A stretch of DNA of 64,000 nt from Istiophorus platypterus (taxonomy: Eukaryota > Chordata > Actinopteri > Istiophoriformes > Istiophoridae). The first letter of the stretch is position 1, and every line of letters begins with the position of its first letter. The position numbers and the translations under genes are program-made. Positions 48,861-59,187 of this stretch are shown in pieces. The notes beneath the pieces were generated by a model that did not search any database, was not told where the DNA came from, and saw nothing but the letters and a program-made list of their open reading frames with translations. The stretch spans positions 9,624,575-9,688,574 of the forward strand of contig CM029122.1 of the NCBI GenBank assembly GCA_016859345.1. The letters are read 5' to 3'.

Positions 48861-49150
48861 CATGCACCTTCTTCCCTGTGAGTGAAAGTAGCATAAAATG
48901 GCTGCCCCCCCATCTGTGTGGCCGGCTGGGTCGGCTGACATTTGGACACTTGTCAATCATCTCTTTCAATAGCCAAGCGGCAGGAAAAATGGAGTCGGGG
49001 GGTCAGCAACTCAGTGTATCGCCATGGCAACAACTGTACTGAAGTTCATATGCCTGCTGGGACTGTAGTTCTAAGTGCATGCATGTTTGTGTGTGTGAGT
49101 GTGTGTGTGTGTGTGTGTCTGTTCGAGAATGTCCATTTTTGTTTCTGGTT
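48861..49150. other. Intergenic, no gene seen
   Basis: Unique sequence 48865-49075, then a short (TG)n at 49097-49118. Confidence 0.4.
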
Positions 49151-49151
49151 T

Positions 49152-49218
49152 TGTGTGTGCGTGTGTGTGTCCTTGTGTTTCTCCTTGTGTGTGTCCTTGT
49201 GTGTGTCCTTGTGTGTCC
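49152..49218 (+). repeat. Minisatellite, unit gtgtgtccttgt
   Basis: About five imperfect copies of a 10-12-bp unit. Confidence 0.9.
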
Positions 49219-50460
49219 AATTGTTCCGAATCAGCCAGAGGCAAATACTCCTCCCATTTTAGCTCTTCCACCTCTCACCTTGCAACCTCACATGCAGCTT
49301 TAGTCTTTTCTTCCTCCTTCCCTCCCTCCCGATTTTTTCTTTTTTTTACCTCCCTCCTCTAACCAGCGGGTCAAGGCACAAGGCCCTGCAGGAAGTACAG
49401 CATCCAAAAAAAAGGGTACTTAACCTTTCCCCACCTCGGCCCCCCCCCCTTTGCCCCTCTGCCTCTCACCATTTTCCTCTTCCTTGCCAGTGTGTGTTTC
49501 ACTGTGATCTTCCATTTGCACCTGCACTACATCTAACTGTTTCCTCATCTTTAATAGTTGTGCTTTCATCTGTTCGCCAGCGCTGCATTTGGGCTTTGTT
49601 GTTGAGTGGGTGAGAAGTGCACATGTGTTATCCCATATTGTGGTTCACATATACAACTAGTCAACTGTGTTCAGCTAGGAACAAGAAAACAGGGTGACTG
49701 AGCACGCAAACACAGTCACAACAAACTATGTGGAGTCTGCGCCAGTGGTGGTCTGTTTATGGGATGAATACGGAGGATAATTTGTGTTCTCAGTCGGGGA
49801 AAATAGCTCAGATTGAGCCTCAGAGGACAATCCACTGACCCGTTTACCGAACACTTATCGCAGAGAGGTTCACCAGCACTATTCATCCACCCGGGGCTCC
49901 AGCAGCCACACACAAGCAAGCAACTAGTCCCTCCTATCTACCCAGACTTTAATGACAGCACAGTGTGCAGTGACATCAGCCATGCTGAAATGAATTCAAC
50001 ACAATGCTCCAAATAGCTTGAAAACCTGTAGCTCTGGGAATAAACACCTTTCATGACAATGTTGACATATACAACATTTACACTATAGTTTGTTGCAGAT
50101 TTTAGGGATTTGACGATGTTTAGTTGGAGGGCTAAACGCCAAACTTCTGTTGCATTAGATTTTGAGCACAATTGTGTTTCTTTTTGGCAGGACAAAAAAA
50201 ATGTCTCTTGGAAAACAAAACACTGGCCAACTGAGAGAGAGAATAAAAAAGTAAACAGGTTGCTAGATGTATGTTAATTTTGTGTCCTTCCTCTTCCTAT
50301 AACTAGTGACTTTTATGAGTAATAGCTGTTTGATGTAGATTAACATGCTCCATTACCCCCATGCATCAACACTGCCAGAATCATTACAGAGCACACACAC
50401 ACAGGCAGGAATATGCTCCATGACACAGACACCAACACAGCTCCATCCAAATCTCCCTTA
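49219..50460. other. Intergenic, no gene seen
   Basis: C/T-rich at 49255-49350 and a nine- to ten-base C run at about 49441. No exon recognised. Confidence 0.4.
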
Positions 50461-50464
50461 CAAC

Positions 50465-50745
50465 GTGCACATGCATACACTTCTTCGTCCAGCGCTCTCC
50501 CTCTTCCCATTCCCATCAATGGACAAGGCCTGACTGGAATGGCATAATTCTGGGGGATAATTCATGGATAATTTTGGGATAATCTCCAGCAAACCATTCG
50601 GAGCGCTGCCACCCAGTTTGCCCGCAGCCTGATTACCAGGCTCTGAATGCCAGCCACTTGTAGTGACCAGCACCGCCAGCAACCACTTTGCTGCATGCAA
50701 ATAAACAAAATAAACAAGGACCTCTAGCAGGGAAACATCCAGCTC
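50465..50745. promoter_or_regulatory. Candidate conserved non-coding element
   Basis: A unique, balanced block (gggggataattcatggataattttgggataatctcc) with repeated GGATAA/GATAAT motifs. A perfect octamer ATGCAAAT at 50695-50702 lies next to aataaacaaaataaacaagg (forkhead-like). Confidence 0.3.
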
Positions 50746-51700
50746 TGCTTGCATTGATATCCACTAAATACTGCAGGTTGAAGATGTAAAAGAAGAATCC
50801 AAAACACATGAATGTAAAGACACATTGTGATATGCAAAAGCATGCATCTGGAGAGAATACACACCCAGCCTCTTCTGAAAAACACAGACAGCTAAGAGGA
50901 TTTTTATTATGTGTGATTGCCATCTCGTGGTAGGAGTAATCATGTAATTAAGAATCAATACATGACTTTTATTGTGACATGCAATCAAATATCTATTTTA
51001 CATTCTAATCTATTCTTAGCCCAGGCAAAAACATTAAGGCAATTTCTTTGTTTCTCTTACAGGGGCTTTAGACCAATCTGCATGCTGACATTAGGATAGT
51101 GAAAGTAGTGTTATTTAAAATATCTAAAACATTGCTAAAGCATTAACAACAGAGCTTTAGCTCCAATTCAGTCGCATAATATCTTCATATTAAGTTTCTG
51201 TCTTAACATTGTTCAGATCTATAATAATTTGCATAAACACCATGCATACACATGAGCAAGTAAACTGAGAGAATATCAGGACATACTATCTGTTGAGCCT
51301 TATGCTAAATTTGGTCTAATTCTGGAGTTGCTGCAAATCTGGTTCATATGTTGATAAATACTGACATCTAGTGGCTCAAACCAAATATTCATAGTGCCAG
51401 GTGTCAAAGAATCGCAGACTTGGATCTTAGTAAATACCACCACCTCTTGGCCAATACACCCATGTAACAACCATTGTCAGGAAGGAGGCTGAATACTTCT
51501 TTTTTTTCTCGCCACAATCTTTTGGTTAATTTCTTATAATAACATTTTAATAACCATGTTTATTCTACATTTGAAAAGCATTTATGTGTTTTGCATTTTT
51601 CAGAAGATGAATGGTGATAATGTTAACTTTCCCTAACAAAATTGTTAATTATATAAGAAGTTATGCTCCATTGTACTTGTGTTGAACACACACACCTACA
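50746..51700. other. Intergenic, AT-rich, no gene seen
   Basis: No exon or known repeat recognised. Confidence 0.4.
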
Positions 51701-51706
51701 ATAGTA

Positions 51707-51885
51707 CTTCTTTTTGAGGAAACTCATTGGCATAATGCACTCCACAACCCTTACACTTACCAAAACATAAGCCTAATTCTAACCTGAACCCTGAAACCCT
51801 GAAAGTCTTAACCCTAAAACAGCCCTCTGAATTTATGAGGTAAGACCAAAATGCACTCACTTTCCCAAAATGTCCTCTAATAACT
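51707..51885 (+). repeat. TAACCC-like dispersed repeat beside CA tract, copy 2
   Basis: tgaggaaactcattggcataatgca, acccttacacttacc, ctgaaaccctgaaagtcttaaccct and aacagccctctgaa parallel the copy at 42676-42858 in order and orientation. Confidence 0.65.
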
Positions 51886-51893
51886 TATTTTAG

Positions 51894-51901
<8 letters not shown>

Positions 51902-51936
<35 letters not shown>

Positions 51937-51951
51937 TGTACACATGTACAT

Positions 51952-52021
<70 letters not shown>

Positions 52022-52027
52022 GTGTGT
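51902..52027. repeat. (CA)n with palindromic centre
   Basis: About 15 CA units, then acacgtgtgtacacatgtac (contains self-complementary ACACGTGTGT), then gtacatgtac, then about 30 CA units, ending in ctgtgtgtag. The strand alternation allows hairpin or Z-DNA forms. Confidence 0.95.
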
Positions 52028-53225
52028 AGTTTAAATATGTTAGCACAGGGGGATACATTTAAAAACACATCTGTAAAGGAAAAAAAAGCATATTCTGCAC
52101 CTCAGAGACTCCTTCACTGCTAAGAAGTTGCACACAGTGTTAACAGAATAACTTTGATGTTTTGTTTCGGAAGAAAAGAAAATGGTGGGGACTGTGGATC
52201 ACAGCTAAGCTATGTGGATTACTTCTCACACTTGACATTGCACTTGAATTTTGTATTTTCCTCTATGCTGTTTGCAAATGCAAGTGCGGGAGCATGCAAA
52301 TACCCCTGACACACTCAGATAGACAGAAACACACACACAAAATCAGTCCAACCGAAAGGTGCCATTTCAGGTATACTCACCATTAGTTAAGAGGTCTATC
52401 TCTTAAGTAGTAAAATCAAATCACCCGTGTTTACATTTTCAGTTTTGCATTCATGTCTTCAACATCCTCTGCCTCCTCTGTCACAAAATTCTGCTCAGGA
52501 TATGCAATCAGTCAAAAATTTGTGAAAAAAAAAAAAGGGACAAAAATTTGAAGGCAAGATTGCAGCGCAGTCAAAGTGTCTTCCCAAAGCATTCTAAGGA
52601 ATGGGTGCCTCCAGTTAAACAGTTTGTGAGAATCACTCCCCAGTTAAATGGTAAAAAGCCTGTGACATGAACTGAAACAGCTGCTCAGAGCATATACAAG
52701 AAGCAGAGTCTCCTCAGTCAGCCCGTCACTCCACAGAGCACTGAAGTCCAACACTTTTCATGGTCCTGCTGTTTGAGAACGTCAAACAGAGAAACTTACT
52801 TCTTTAAGAATCTGTAGACTCATGTTGAAGATCATCACATGGATGCAGCTTTGACCTGTACGATTACGGATGATAACAATGACAGACAATCTAGATAAAC
52901 TGATGCAGTTAAGTGGCGAAGAAAGCTCACCTGTTTTTCTTAGCCACCCATCATGTCTCCAGGCAGTGAAAGCCTCTCTGTCAGTTTTATACCACCGCAG
53001 ACATGCTGCCCCCCCCGCTCCGCTCGGCTCTGCTCCATCTACGCACTTGACCAATCTACTCTATCAGCTCCTACACACTCAGCTCTACACAGATTTGCAC
53101 TGTGCAACCTATTCATTTTTGATACTGTAACTCACTTGCCTTCTCCCCCCACTGCTGCAAAAACCAGTCACCTGTAGGCTTTGAGGTACTCAAAACCATT
53201 TCCCATTCTCCCGCCCTCGTCACCT
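52028..53225. other. Intergenic, no gene seen
   Basis: Frames of 74-90 codons on both strands around 52780-53180 lack domains. No splice-bounded exon recognised. Confidence 0.4.
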
Positions 53226-53228
53226 CTT

Positions 53229-53480
53229 TCTTGTCTAGTCTATCTCTCCTACTCCCTTCATTTTCACCTCCGTCACACCCACTCACTTTTCACTCCTCCC
53301 CACTTTTAGTCCTTTCACTTCCCCTAATAAGTCCTCTGCCTCTACCCAACCATTACCAATTTTCTCTGACCCACTATTTGTTATTAGCCCCTTGTCTTCC
53401 TCCTCCCCTTCCTCTCATCCTTCCACTCTCCATCCCTGTCTCTGCCTATCCTCCTTATATATCCTCAGCCTTCGCTTTGC
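53229..53480 (+). repeat. Pyrimidine-rich low-complexity stretch
   Basis: About 250 bases dominated by C and T. It encodes a Ser/Pro/Leu-only frame of 135 codons that I treat as spurious. Confidence 0.75.
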
Positions 53481-53725
53481 CTTCTCCCCATCTCCAGCGG
53501 CATGAATATATTATTATCTACACAATGGGGCCCTGCTTATTGTTTATGAATTACCAGCCTTGCGGCCAAACAAAGCCTATTTTCATAAGAAACCTCCATT
53601 TCATTTCAGCTCCAATTAGATTGGGGGCTAAAGAATAGGAGTCCTCAGGCCTCAGCCCCTAAGGATGGCAGGTCCATTCAGCTTCATTCAATGGGGCCTT
53701 ATTGCTTTCCCTTACAAAAGAGCAC
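53480..53725. promoter_or_regulatory. Candidate conserved non-coding element
   Basis: Unique block with gcttattgtttatgaattacc, ccaattagattggggg and two caatggggcc copies (at about 53523 and 53690). No coding frame with splice sites. Confidence 0.3.
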
Positions 53726-54038
53726 GTGGACGGGCTTTCAGACTGAAACACCAACCAAAAATGACTGGGAGACAGTACTGTACAATAACAAATCTTTAAA
53801 GAAAGGACACTGAGTGCTTATCCTCCCATCCATCAATTCATCCCTCACTCTTCGCTTTCTTCTTCTCCTCTGTTCCTATATTGTAAGACCTGGACATTAA
53901 TGACAGACAGTTGAAAGAGAAAGGGAGTGAAAGAAAGAGAAGAAGAAAGAGGCAGAGCAGCTCAGTTTTTCACAATACATGTCAAGTCTAAATGATCACT
54001 GGCTGCTGAATAGACAGAGGGAACGGAGAAGAAGTAAG

Positions 54039-54040
<2 letters not shown>
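53726..54040. other. Intergenic; purine-rich patch
   Basis: A/G-rich at 53905-53960. No gene seen. Confidence 0.4.

Positions 54041-54100
<60 letters not shown>
54041..54100. repeat. (GT)n microsatellite
   Basis: Thirty pure units. Confidence 0.99.
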
Positions 54101-54104
<4 letters not shown>

Positions 54105-54519
54105 CTGATTGATTCTCCGCTTTGAAAAGAAAGAGAAAAGAGTGAACGAAAGAGAGAGAAAGACCTTGATGCTTTTTCTGAGCTCCACAATAGTCAGGGG
54201 GTATTGTGGAGCACCCATGGTGACAAGCTGTCACTCCATCCTGGTAGGAAGAAAGAGGCAGAGAGAGTGAAGAGAGGCTGGGGCAGGTCAGAACCTTGAT
54301 AATACACGTCTGCCTCCTCGATTCACAAGTTTCTCACCCACCAGACACTTGACATGAAGAAGAAGGCTCTTGAGTTTGTCCCGGTAAAGTGGGAGTAAAA
54401 ATCAGGAAAAGCTGGAGCCCAAGTGTTACTGCAATTTGTATTCGTGTACCTCCACCTGGATAGCAGGTAATTGTGGCTAAGAAGTGCAGGTAAACTTCCC
54501 AATATGAAAGCAGTGGCTC

Positions 54520-54740
54520 TTTTTAAAGCTCTGGTTCATTATTAGGGACTGAGTGGCTGTCAGCCAGCCAAACACTGTGAGAGTCAGGCCAGCAAGGTCA
54601 GAGCACGACAGTGCTGGCCTGGCTTTATCTGCCGGGATCTGCTTCACAGAATGAATGTGAATCTTGCCTTTGTCCCTATGAGGGAATATTCAATGTGAAA
54701 CAAAAGGCAACTGTTTTCATTACTAATGAGTGGACAATGT
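54520..54740. promoter_or_regulatory. Candidate conserved non-coding element
   Basis: Unique, balanced block (ctgagtggctgtcagccagcc, gcacgacagtgctggcctggc, gacaatgtgagaatcac). Inference from texture only. Confidence 0.25.
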
Positions 54741-56230
54741 GAGAATCACAGTGAAAAGGTTGACATCTGTGCTTATTCACCCAACAGCAGCAAAATGGGA
54801 TCATCTCCCCCACAAAGCTTGTCAGGATTATCAGGGTATACAATAGATTTCAATAGGCGGGTCGTTTAAAAAAGAGGCGGCATGTGCACAAACACACACA
54901 GACAAACTGTATACACACTCATGAGCATGAATGATTTTTTTGTTGGTCACAGACAAGATGCAATCAATATCACTGCCATAAGAATACACTCTCTGGACAT
55001 TTGTATGGCTTTCATTTATTTGAAAACGCCACCATAGGTCATTTTCATGTTTTAATTTTAGTCCGCAAACTCGTGTGGAACTGATCAAACATACATAAAT
55101 GTTGGCACAGTGGAAACCGGAGATGATGAAGAACGAAATAAGTGAGAAACTCAGCTCTCAGCTGGATATGGCAAGTAGGACTTATAAAATGCAATATGAT
55201 GGAGTTGTAATAGGAATTACATCAGGCCATCAGAACTCCATGTATCAATAAGAAAGATAAAGGTGTAAGTTGTCCAACGCTCACTGGTGTAATAAAGCCA
55301 AAGGGAGAGTGAAGGAGATGTAAATTAGGCGAAGTCTGTATACGCCTACAGAGTCCTGAGAATCGGTGTGATCAGTGAAGTGATAACTTTACCTTCAACA
55401 TATAAAGTAGGATAAAACAGGACAATGAGAAATCTTTCACGGTAAATGGAATTAAAATGCCCTGACAATTAATCCAAAAATATTCCCCATAGTAACTTTT
55501 TTGGGTTGGCACATCTGTTGCTTAACTGTTTTGGATTCATCGCGTTGCTGCGTTGACTTCATATCATTTAAAACATAATTGCAAGCAGCCAAATGGGGAA
55601 AAAACTGCTACATATATCTCTCAACAAAAGTAATTTGGACTAATCATCTGGTGTGACCGCTACTGTAATCATATTAGGATAGTGCTTGACTACTTCCAAA
55701 TTTGAACAGAGGTGTTTACTGCCGACATGATACCGCATTACTGTTTTGGTTCAATCGCTCCACTCTCATCAGCCTCATTTCAAGCTACAGCAGGCCGATA
55801 AACCCAAAGTCTGCTGCCCTGAGCAGCAGATAGGCAAAGTTAGCAACTAGCTGGTGAAAAGAGTGGAGAATTGAGCAGCTGAAAATTAAAAAAAAATAGA
55901 AAAGTCTGGGGTAGGCCAAAACAGAGCTAAAATAAAGGGAACTTGCAGGGTTTTCCAGAAATAAAACTAATAAATGATAATATAGCTCCATGACCATTGG
56001 ATGTGTAGATAACATGTACGATACATAAGCATTATAAGCCTCATTTTCCCGCAAGTGGTTCAAGAAAAAAAAATCAATTATCAATAGCTCAAACTTGAGC
56101 AGACGTCAATAAAAGGGAAAAGCATAGACATTGACAATGTCTCTGTTCAATTAGGTGTCTTAAGAAGCTATAAAAGTTAGAAATGTAAATGACATGAGGA
56201 CTAAAACTGACCAACCTAAACGCAGAGCAG
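54741..56230. other. Intergenic, no gene seen
   Basis: AT-rich unique sequence. A 99-codon minus frame at 55785-56084 is hydrophobic by chance and has no start context or splice sites. Confidence 0.4.
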
Positions 56231-56258
56231 CAATCATTTACCAAAATGAAAACGGACG

Positions 56259-56264
56259 TTTATT
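56259..56264 (-). terminator. Candidate polyadenylation signal AATAAA for the small minus-strand gene
   Basis: The plus-strand tttatt reads AATAAA on the minus strand, 37 bases past the stop codon at 56301-56303. A (TAA)n tract at 56266-56287 lies between. Confidence 0.4.
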
Positions 56265-56300
56265 CTAATAATAATAATAATAATAACTTCACGGTTTGGA

Positions 56301-56322
56301 TTATAGCTCTTGTTCTGAAATC
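56301..56322 (-). CDS. Candidate exon 2 of an unidentified 58-residue protein
   Basis: The minus strand has an acceptor ...gtcaatgccacag directly before 56322. The 22 coding bases complete the split GA|G codon of the exon at 56483-56637 and add ISEQEL, then stop TAA at 56301-56303. An AATAAA follows at 56264-56259. The acceptor's pyrimidine tract is weak and the exon is tiny, so this joining is an inference. The alternative is that exon 1 splices to another exon further left that I could not find. Confidence 0.3.
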
Positions 56323-56424
56323 CTGTGGCATTGACCAGCAGCAGATGACCATCATAATAGCAGTGTAAGCGGTTTAAGCTTCACAAATGACTCATTTAGA
56401 CAAGTACATAAACACCCGCTGAGC

Positions 56425-56468
56425 TAAACAAACAAACAAACAAACAAACAAACAAACAAACAAACAAA
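56425..56468. repeat. (CAAA)n microsatellite
   Basis: About eleven units. It lies inside the proposed 160-bp intron of the small gene, where it reads (TTTG)n. Confidence 0.97.
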
Positions 56469-56482
56469 AGAGCATTACATAC

Positions 56483-56637
56483 TCAGCTTGCTGAAGTGAA
56501 GCAGTTATTCCGAGCATCTTGGCGTCGATGGCGGCTTTTTTGTTTTGGAAGAGGCGGAAGAGGTCCGAAGCTTTTAGCTGAGAGGAAAACTCTTCTCCCA
56601 GTGCAATGACAGAATATGAAAAACTGACCAAGTCCAT
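56483..56637 (-). CDS. Candidate exon 1 of an unidentified small protein
   Basis: The minus-strand frame begins MDLVSFSYSVIALGEEFSSQ and continues through LKASDLFRLFQNKKAAIDAK to SLQQA, ending with a split GA codon at the donor GA|gtatgt. The composition looks protein-like: amphipathic, Leu/Ala-rich and likely helical, unlike the repeat-coded frames elsewhere. The ATG has G at +4 but T at -3, so the start is only fair. The frame is also open upstream to 56751, so a longer N terminus is possible. A CpG-dense, promoter-like island begins about 110 bases upstream. I do not recognise the family. Joined to 56301-56322 it would give 58 residues with no signal peptide or membrane segment. It could equally be the first exon of a longer gene or a non-coding RNA. 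Confidence 0.4.
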
Positions 56638-56749
56638 GAATACTAGCAACAGCGGTGGGAAGCGTAGCTTGCACCTTGTTTTTAACTCGTAATTTGCCAG
56701 AATTTGTTCTGAGCAGAGAAACCAAACACAAACAAACCCAACCCAACAC

Positions 56750-56960
56750 AACCCAGCCGCGACAAGATGGCGGACGGAAACGGTTTGTTTCTATTTCAAC
56801 CGCCTTTCGCAAAGCGCGCGTTGGACGCGCGCAGCGATTCGAACGTGTCGCGCGTGAGCGGAGTAGCACGAATTGCGTCGTTCGGTCGCGATATAGTTCG
56901 CGACCCGCCCGCGTAAAGTTCGGTCCAAAAAAAAAGGCGAAAAAACTCGAGGTTAGTACG
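56750..56960. promoter_or_regulatory. Short CpG island, likely (bidirectional) promoter
   Basis: CpG dinucleotides are packed here (for example aaagcgcgcgttggacgcgcgcagcg at 56812-56837, tcgcgcgtgagcgg, gtcgcgatatagttcgcgacccgcccgcg). The surrounding tens of kilobases are CpG-poor. caagatggcgga at 56763-56774 fits the YY1 motif, which in vertebrate promoters typically sits just downstream of a start site and reads along the transcript. That points to plus-strand transcription. The minus-strand exon at 56637 and a plus-strand donor ctcgag|gttagt near 56951 suggest divergent transcripts. Confidence 0.65.
56767..56916 (+). CDS. Possible small plus-strand ORF (49 codons) in the CpG island
   Basis: Starts at the ATG of the YY1-type motif (aagATGg, a good Kozak context) and reads MADGNGLFLFQPPFAKRALD, then an Arg/Ser/Val-rich stretch, ending DPPA before TAA. 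An internal gtgagc at 56854-56859 could be a splice donor, so the true exon may be shorter and continue elsewhere. I recognise no family and see no convincing further exon before the arhgef7 3' end. It could be a first coding exon, an upstream ORF or chance. Confidence 0.2.
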   Translation: MADGNGLFLFQPPFAKRALDARSDSNVSRVSGVARIASFGRDIVRDPPA

Positions 56961-58250
56961 TTTGTTCACAATGGAGGCGGACCAAGGTCGTTCAAAAATG
57001 TTGGAGCCAAACTACTTGTGTTATTCAAGTAAGGAGTTACTCCATTATAACATTATAACATTCTTCGATGCTGGATTTATTGCAGGACTTGTTTATTAGA
57101 CTGCATCAGTTTTAGCTAGGTGTTAACTGCTAGCTAAATGTGTACTAGGCCTGTGGCTTCTGACTTTTCTGTAATTTAGCTTTTTCTGTGAAATACAACA
57201 GTAAGAGTGCTCATTATGCAGAAAGGGCCATTTCAGAATTATATCATTGATTTTACAGCCATGGATGTGAAGGCGTTACTTTAATGTGGCAGTCGGTAAA
57301 AGTGGGGCTACCTAATTTGAATACTGCTGGTAGCTTAAAATATCGCATCATTATTTATTATTTGATTATATTTTGCATTAATAATTAAAAACTAGCAATT
57401 TAACTTGTAACTAAAGTGGAGTGAAAAGTACATATACACTCAAGTAAAGCACAAGTGCTTTAGGAATGTACTTCAGTACTTTTAAAAAAATGCAACAGTA
57501 TAGTTACGCCAGAAAAGGACCAAGGCACTGTAGCAGTTTTCTCAAGGTTTTGGTCTTTCTTTAGCATCATCTAGAGCAGGCAGAGGTGCCAACAGTCAAT
57601 AAATACCAGGTTTGCCGGTTGACTGCACAGTTAGTTAAATTCCATCACTGAATACTGGACACTTTCATCTCCTAAATCCACTAAAAATCCTTTTAAAAAA
57701 CATCAGAAGCAAATATTACCTGTTGACTAAACTGCTTATATATAAACATCCACAATAAGGCCCTGTGGTGAGGGGCCCCAAGTACAAATTGCATAATTTT
57801 TAAAGGATATTAAACTAAGAAAAAGTTTTGAACGACTGGACGAGGCCATCTAGGTAGTGTAGCAGTGATCTTCATGGCTAGATCAACCCATCATGTGGCA
57901 CTGGGGCAATAAATATTTTGTTTGAGCCCAACCCACCCTCAGGTTCCCATCCGCTGCAGCATACATAGAGACAAAGAAAAACAACCAGTACTCCTATGAA
58001 GATGTACTACTCGATCGCATGGTTTCCATTGCGTCTGTTTGAAACAGTTTGATTCAACGTAGATTAATTATGTATAAATTCCATGTAACTTCAATATAAA
58101 CAAAATCTCTTAACACTAAATTTTGACCCCCCCTTGCTTGACACTGTATATTAGGAATACAAATTCCAAATTAAATTTTCAGTCTGGGGTCTGGAGCCCC
58201 ATAGCAGTTAACAACAATTGCCTGCTCTACCTGGTTGGCAATCCAGCCTT
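56961..58250. other. Intergenic spacer between CpG island and arhgef7 3' end
   Basis: Plus-strand signals include a donor-like ttcaa|gtaagg at about 57029 and an acceptor-like ggtctttctttag at about 57563, followed by aataaa at 57598-57603. These could belong to a short non-coding transcript. Otherwise there is nothing recognisable. Confidence 0.3.
57405..57486. repeat. Dispersed fish repeat fragment
   Basis: gtaactaaagtggagtgaaaag followed by actcaagtaaagcacaag and gtacttcagtactttt is a short piece of an abundant teleost repeat, as I remember it. Class unknown. Confidence 0.5.
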
Positions 58251-58258
58251 TTTGCATT

Positions 58259-58282
58259 TGTGTGTGTGTGTGTGTGTGTGTG
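58259..58282. repeat. (TG)n microsatellite
   Basis: About twelve units. Confidence 0.95.
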
Positions 58283-58320
58283 GTTTATGAACATTCAAAA
58301 GTCATTCTTTTAAAAACAAA

Positions 58321-58326
58321 TTTATT
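58321..58326 (-). terminator. arhgef7: Candidate arhgef7 polyadenylation signal AATAAA
   Basis: Plus-strand tttatt reads AATAAA on the minus strand. Just past the expected cleavage zone lies a GT-rich region on the plus strand (CA-rich on the transcript strand), so a classical GU-rich element is not obvious. Confidence 0.35.
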
Positions 58327-58891
58327 TCTCCCAAAGGACAAAGGCTCATCTTTTAGCAGTATTTACATTATACAGTACCAGTTAATATCTGTACAATTTC
58401 TTTAAGATGCCAAAAAATAAAGTTAAAACTGCAAAGTGGTCAAACAATAAAGAGGACAGAAAAGACAAGTTTCCTGGCACAAGCTTGGCCAGTGTCAGGG
58501 AGAGAGACCCAACAAAAACGATTTCATTTTTAAAAAAAATTAAATACATTTAGAGAGGTTTTGAAATGGCATGGTTCAAGTTAAAATTCGTCTGAGGCCT
58601 TTAACATCATTAATGTACCATTTATGTACCATTTATGTACCACTGGACAGCGTCCTGTGAAATGATTGCAAACAAGGGGAGAGCATTTCTCCCCAGTTGT
58701 CCTCTGCACTGAACACGACCAGAGATGCTGATGATGGACGTTGAATTGTAGGGCACATGTGATCTCCTCACCCTCTTGTTTGCAGTTCAAGGAAGTTATT
58801 GTGGAATAAATGGTCAAGGCCGTTCAGCATTATGTCCCAGTGATTCCTGTTTTACGAAAAGGGGACGGCAATGACATCCCTCTGAAGAGCG

Positions 58892-59010
<119 letters not shown>

Positions 59011-59187
59011 ATCCATCTCAACAGGTACACAATTACCTGCTTAGAGATTCACTCTTCCTCTAACTCACACAACCAGCTTTAAATCCTGCATGTGAACGGT
59101 GCCTTTCAAACATAGTTAAAGCAAGTCCACGCATGTACATGCTCTTTCTACTTTCAAAGTTTGAGATGGAGAGGGTGAACCAGAGCC

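Noticed and set aside
53231..53638. 135-codon plus-strand Ser/Pro/Leu ORF
   Set aside because: Coded by a pyrimidine-rich low-complexity stretch.
56483..56869. 128-codon minus-strand ORF in another frame than the candidate microprotein
   Set aside because: Arg/Ser/Cys-rich, CpG-driven composition. The overlapping MDLVSFSY frame is more protein-like and has donor support.
56655..57032. 125-codon plus-strand ORF over the CpG island
   Set aside because: It is in a different frame from the ORF that starts at the YY1-type ATG. It is Arg/Ser/Lys-rich because of CpG and poly-A content, and it has no domain.
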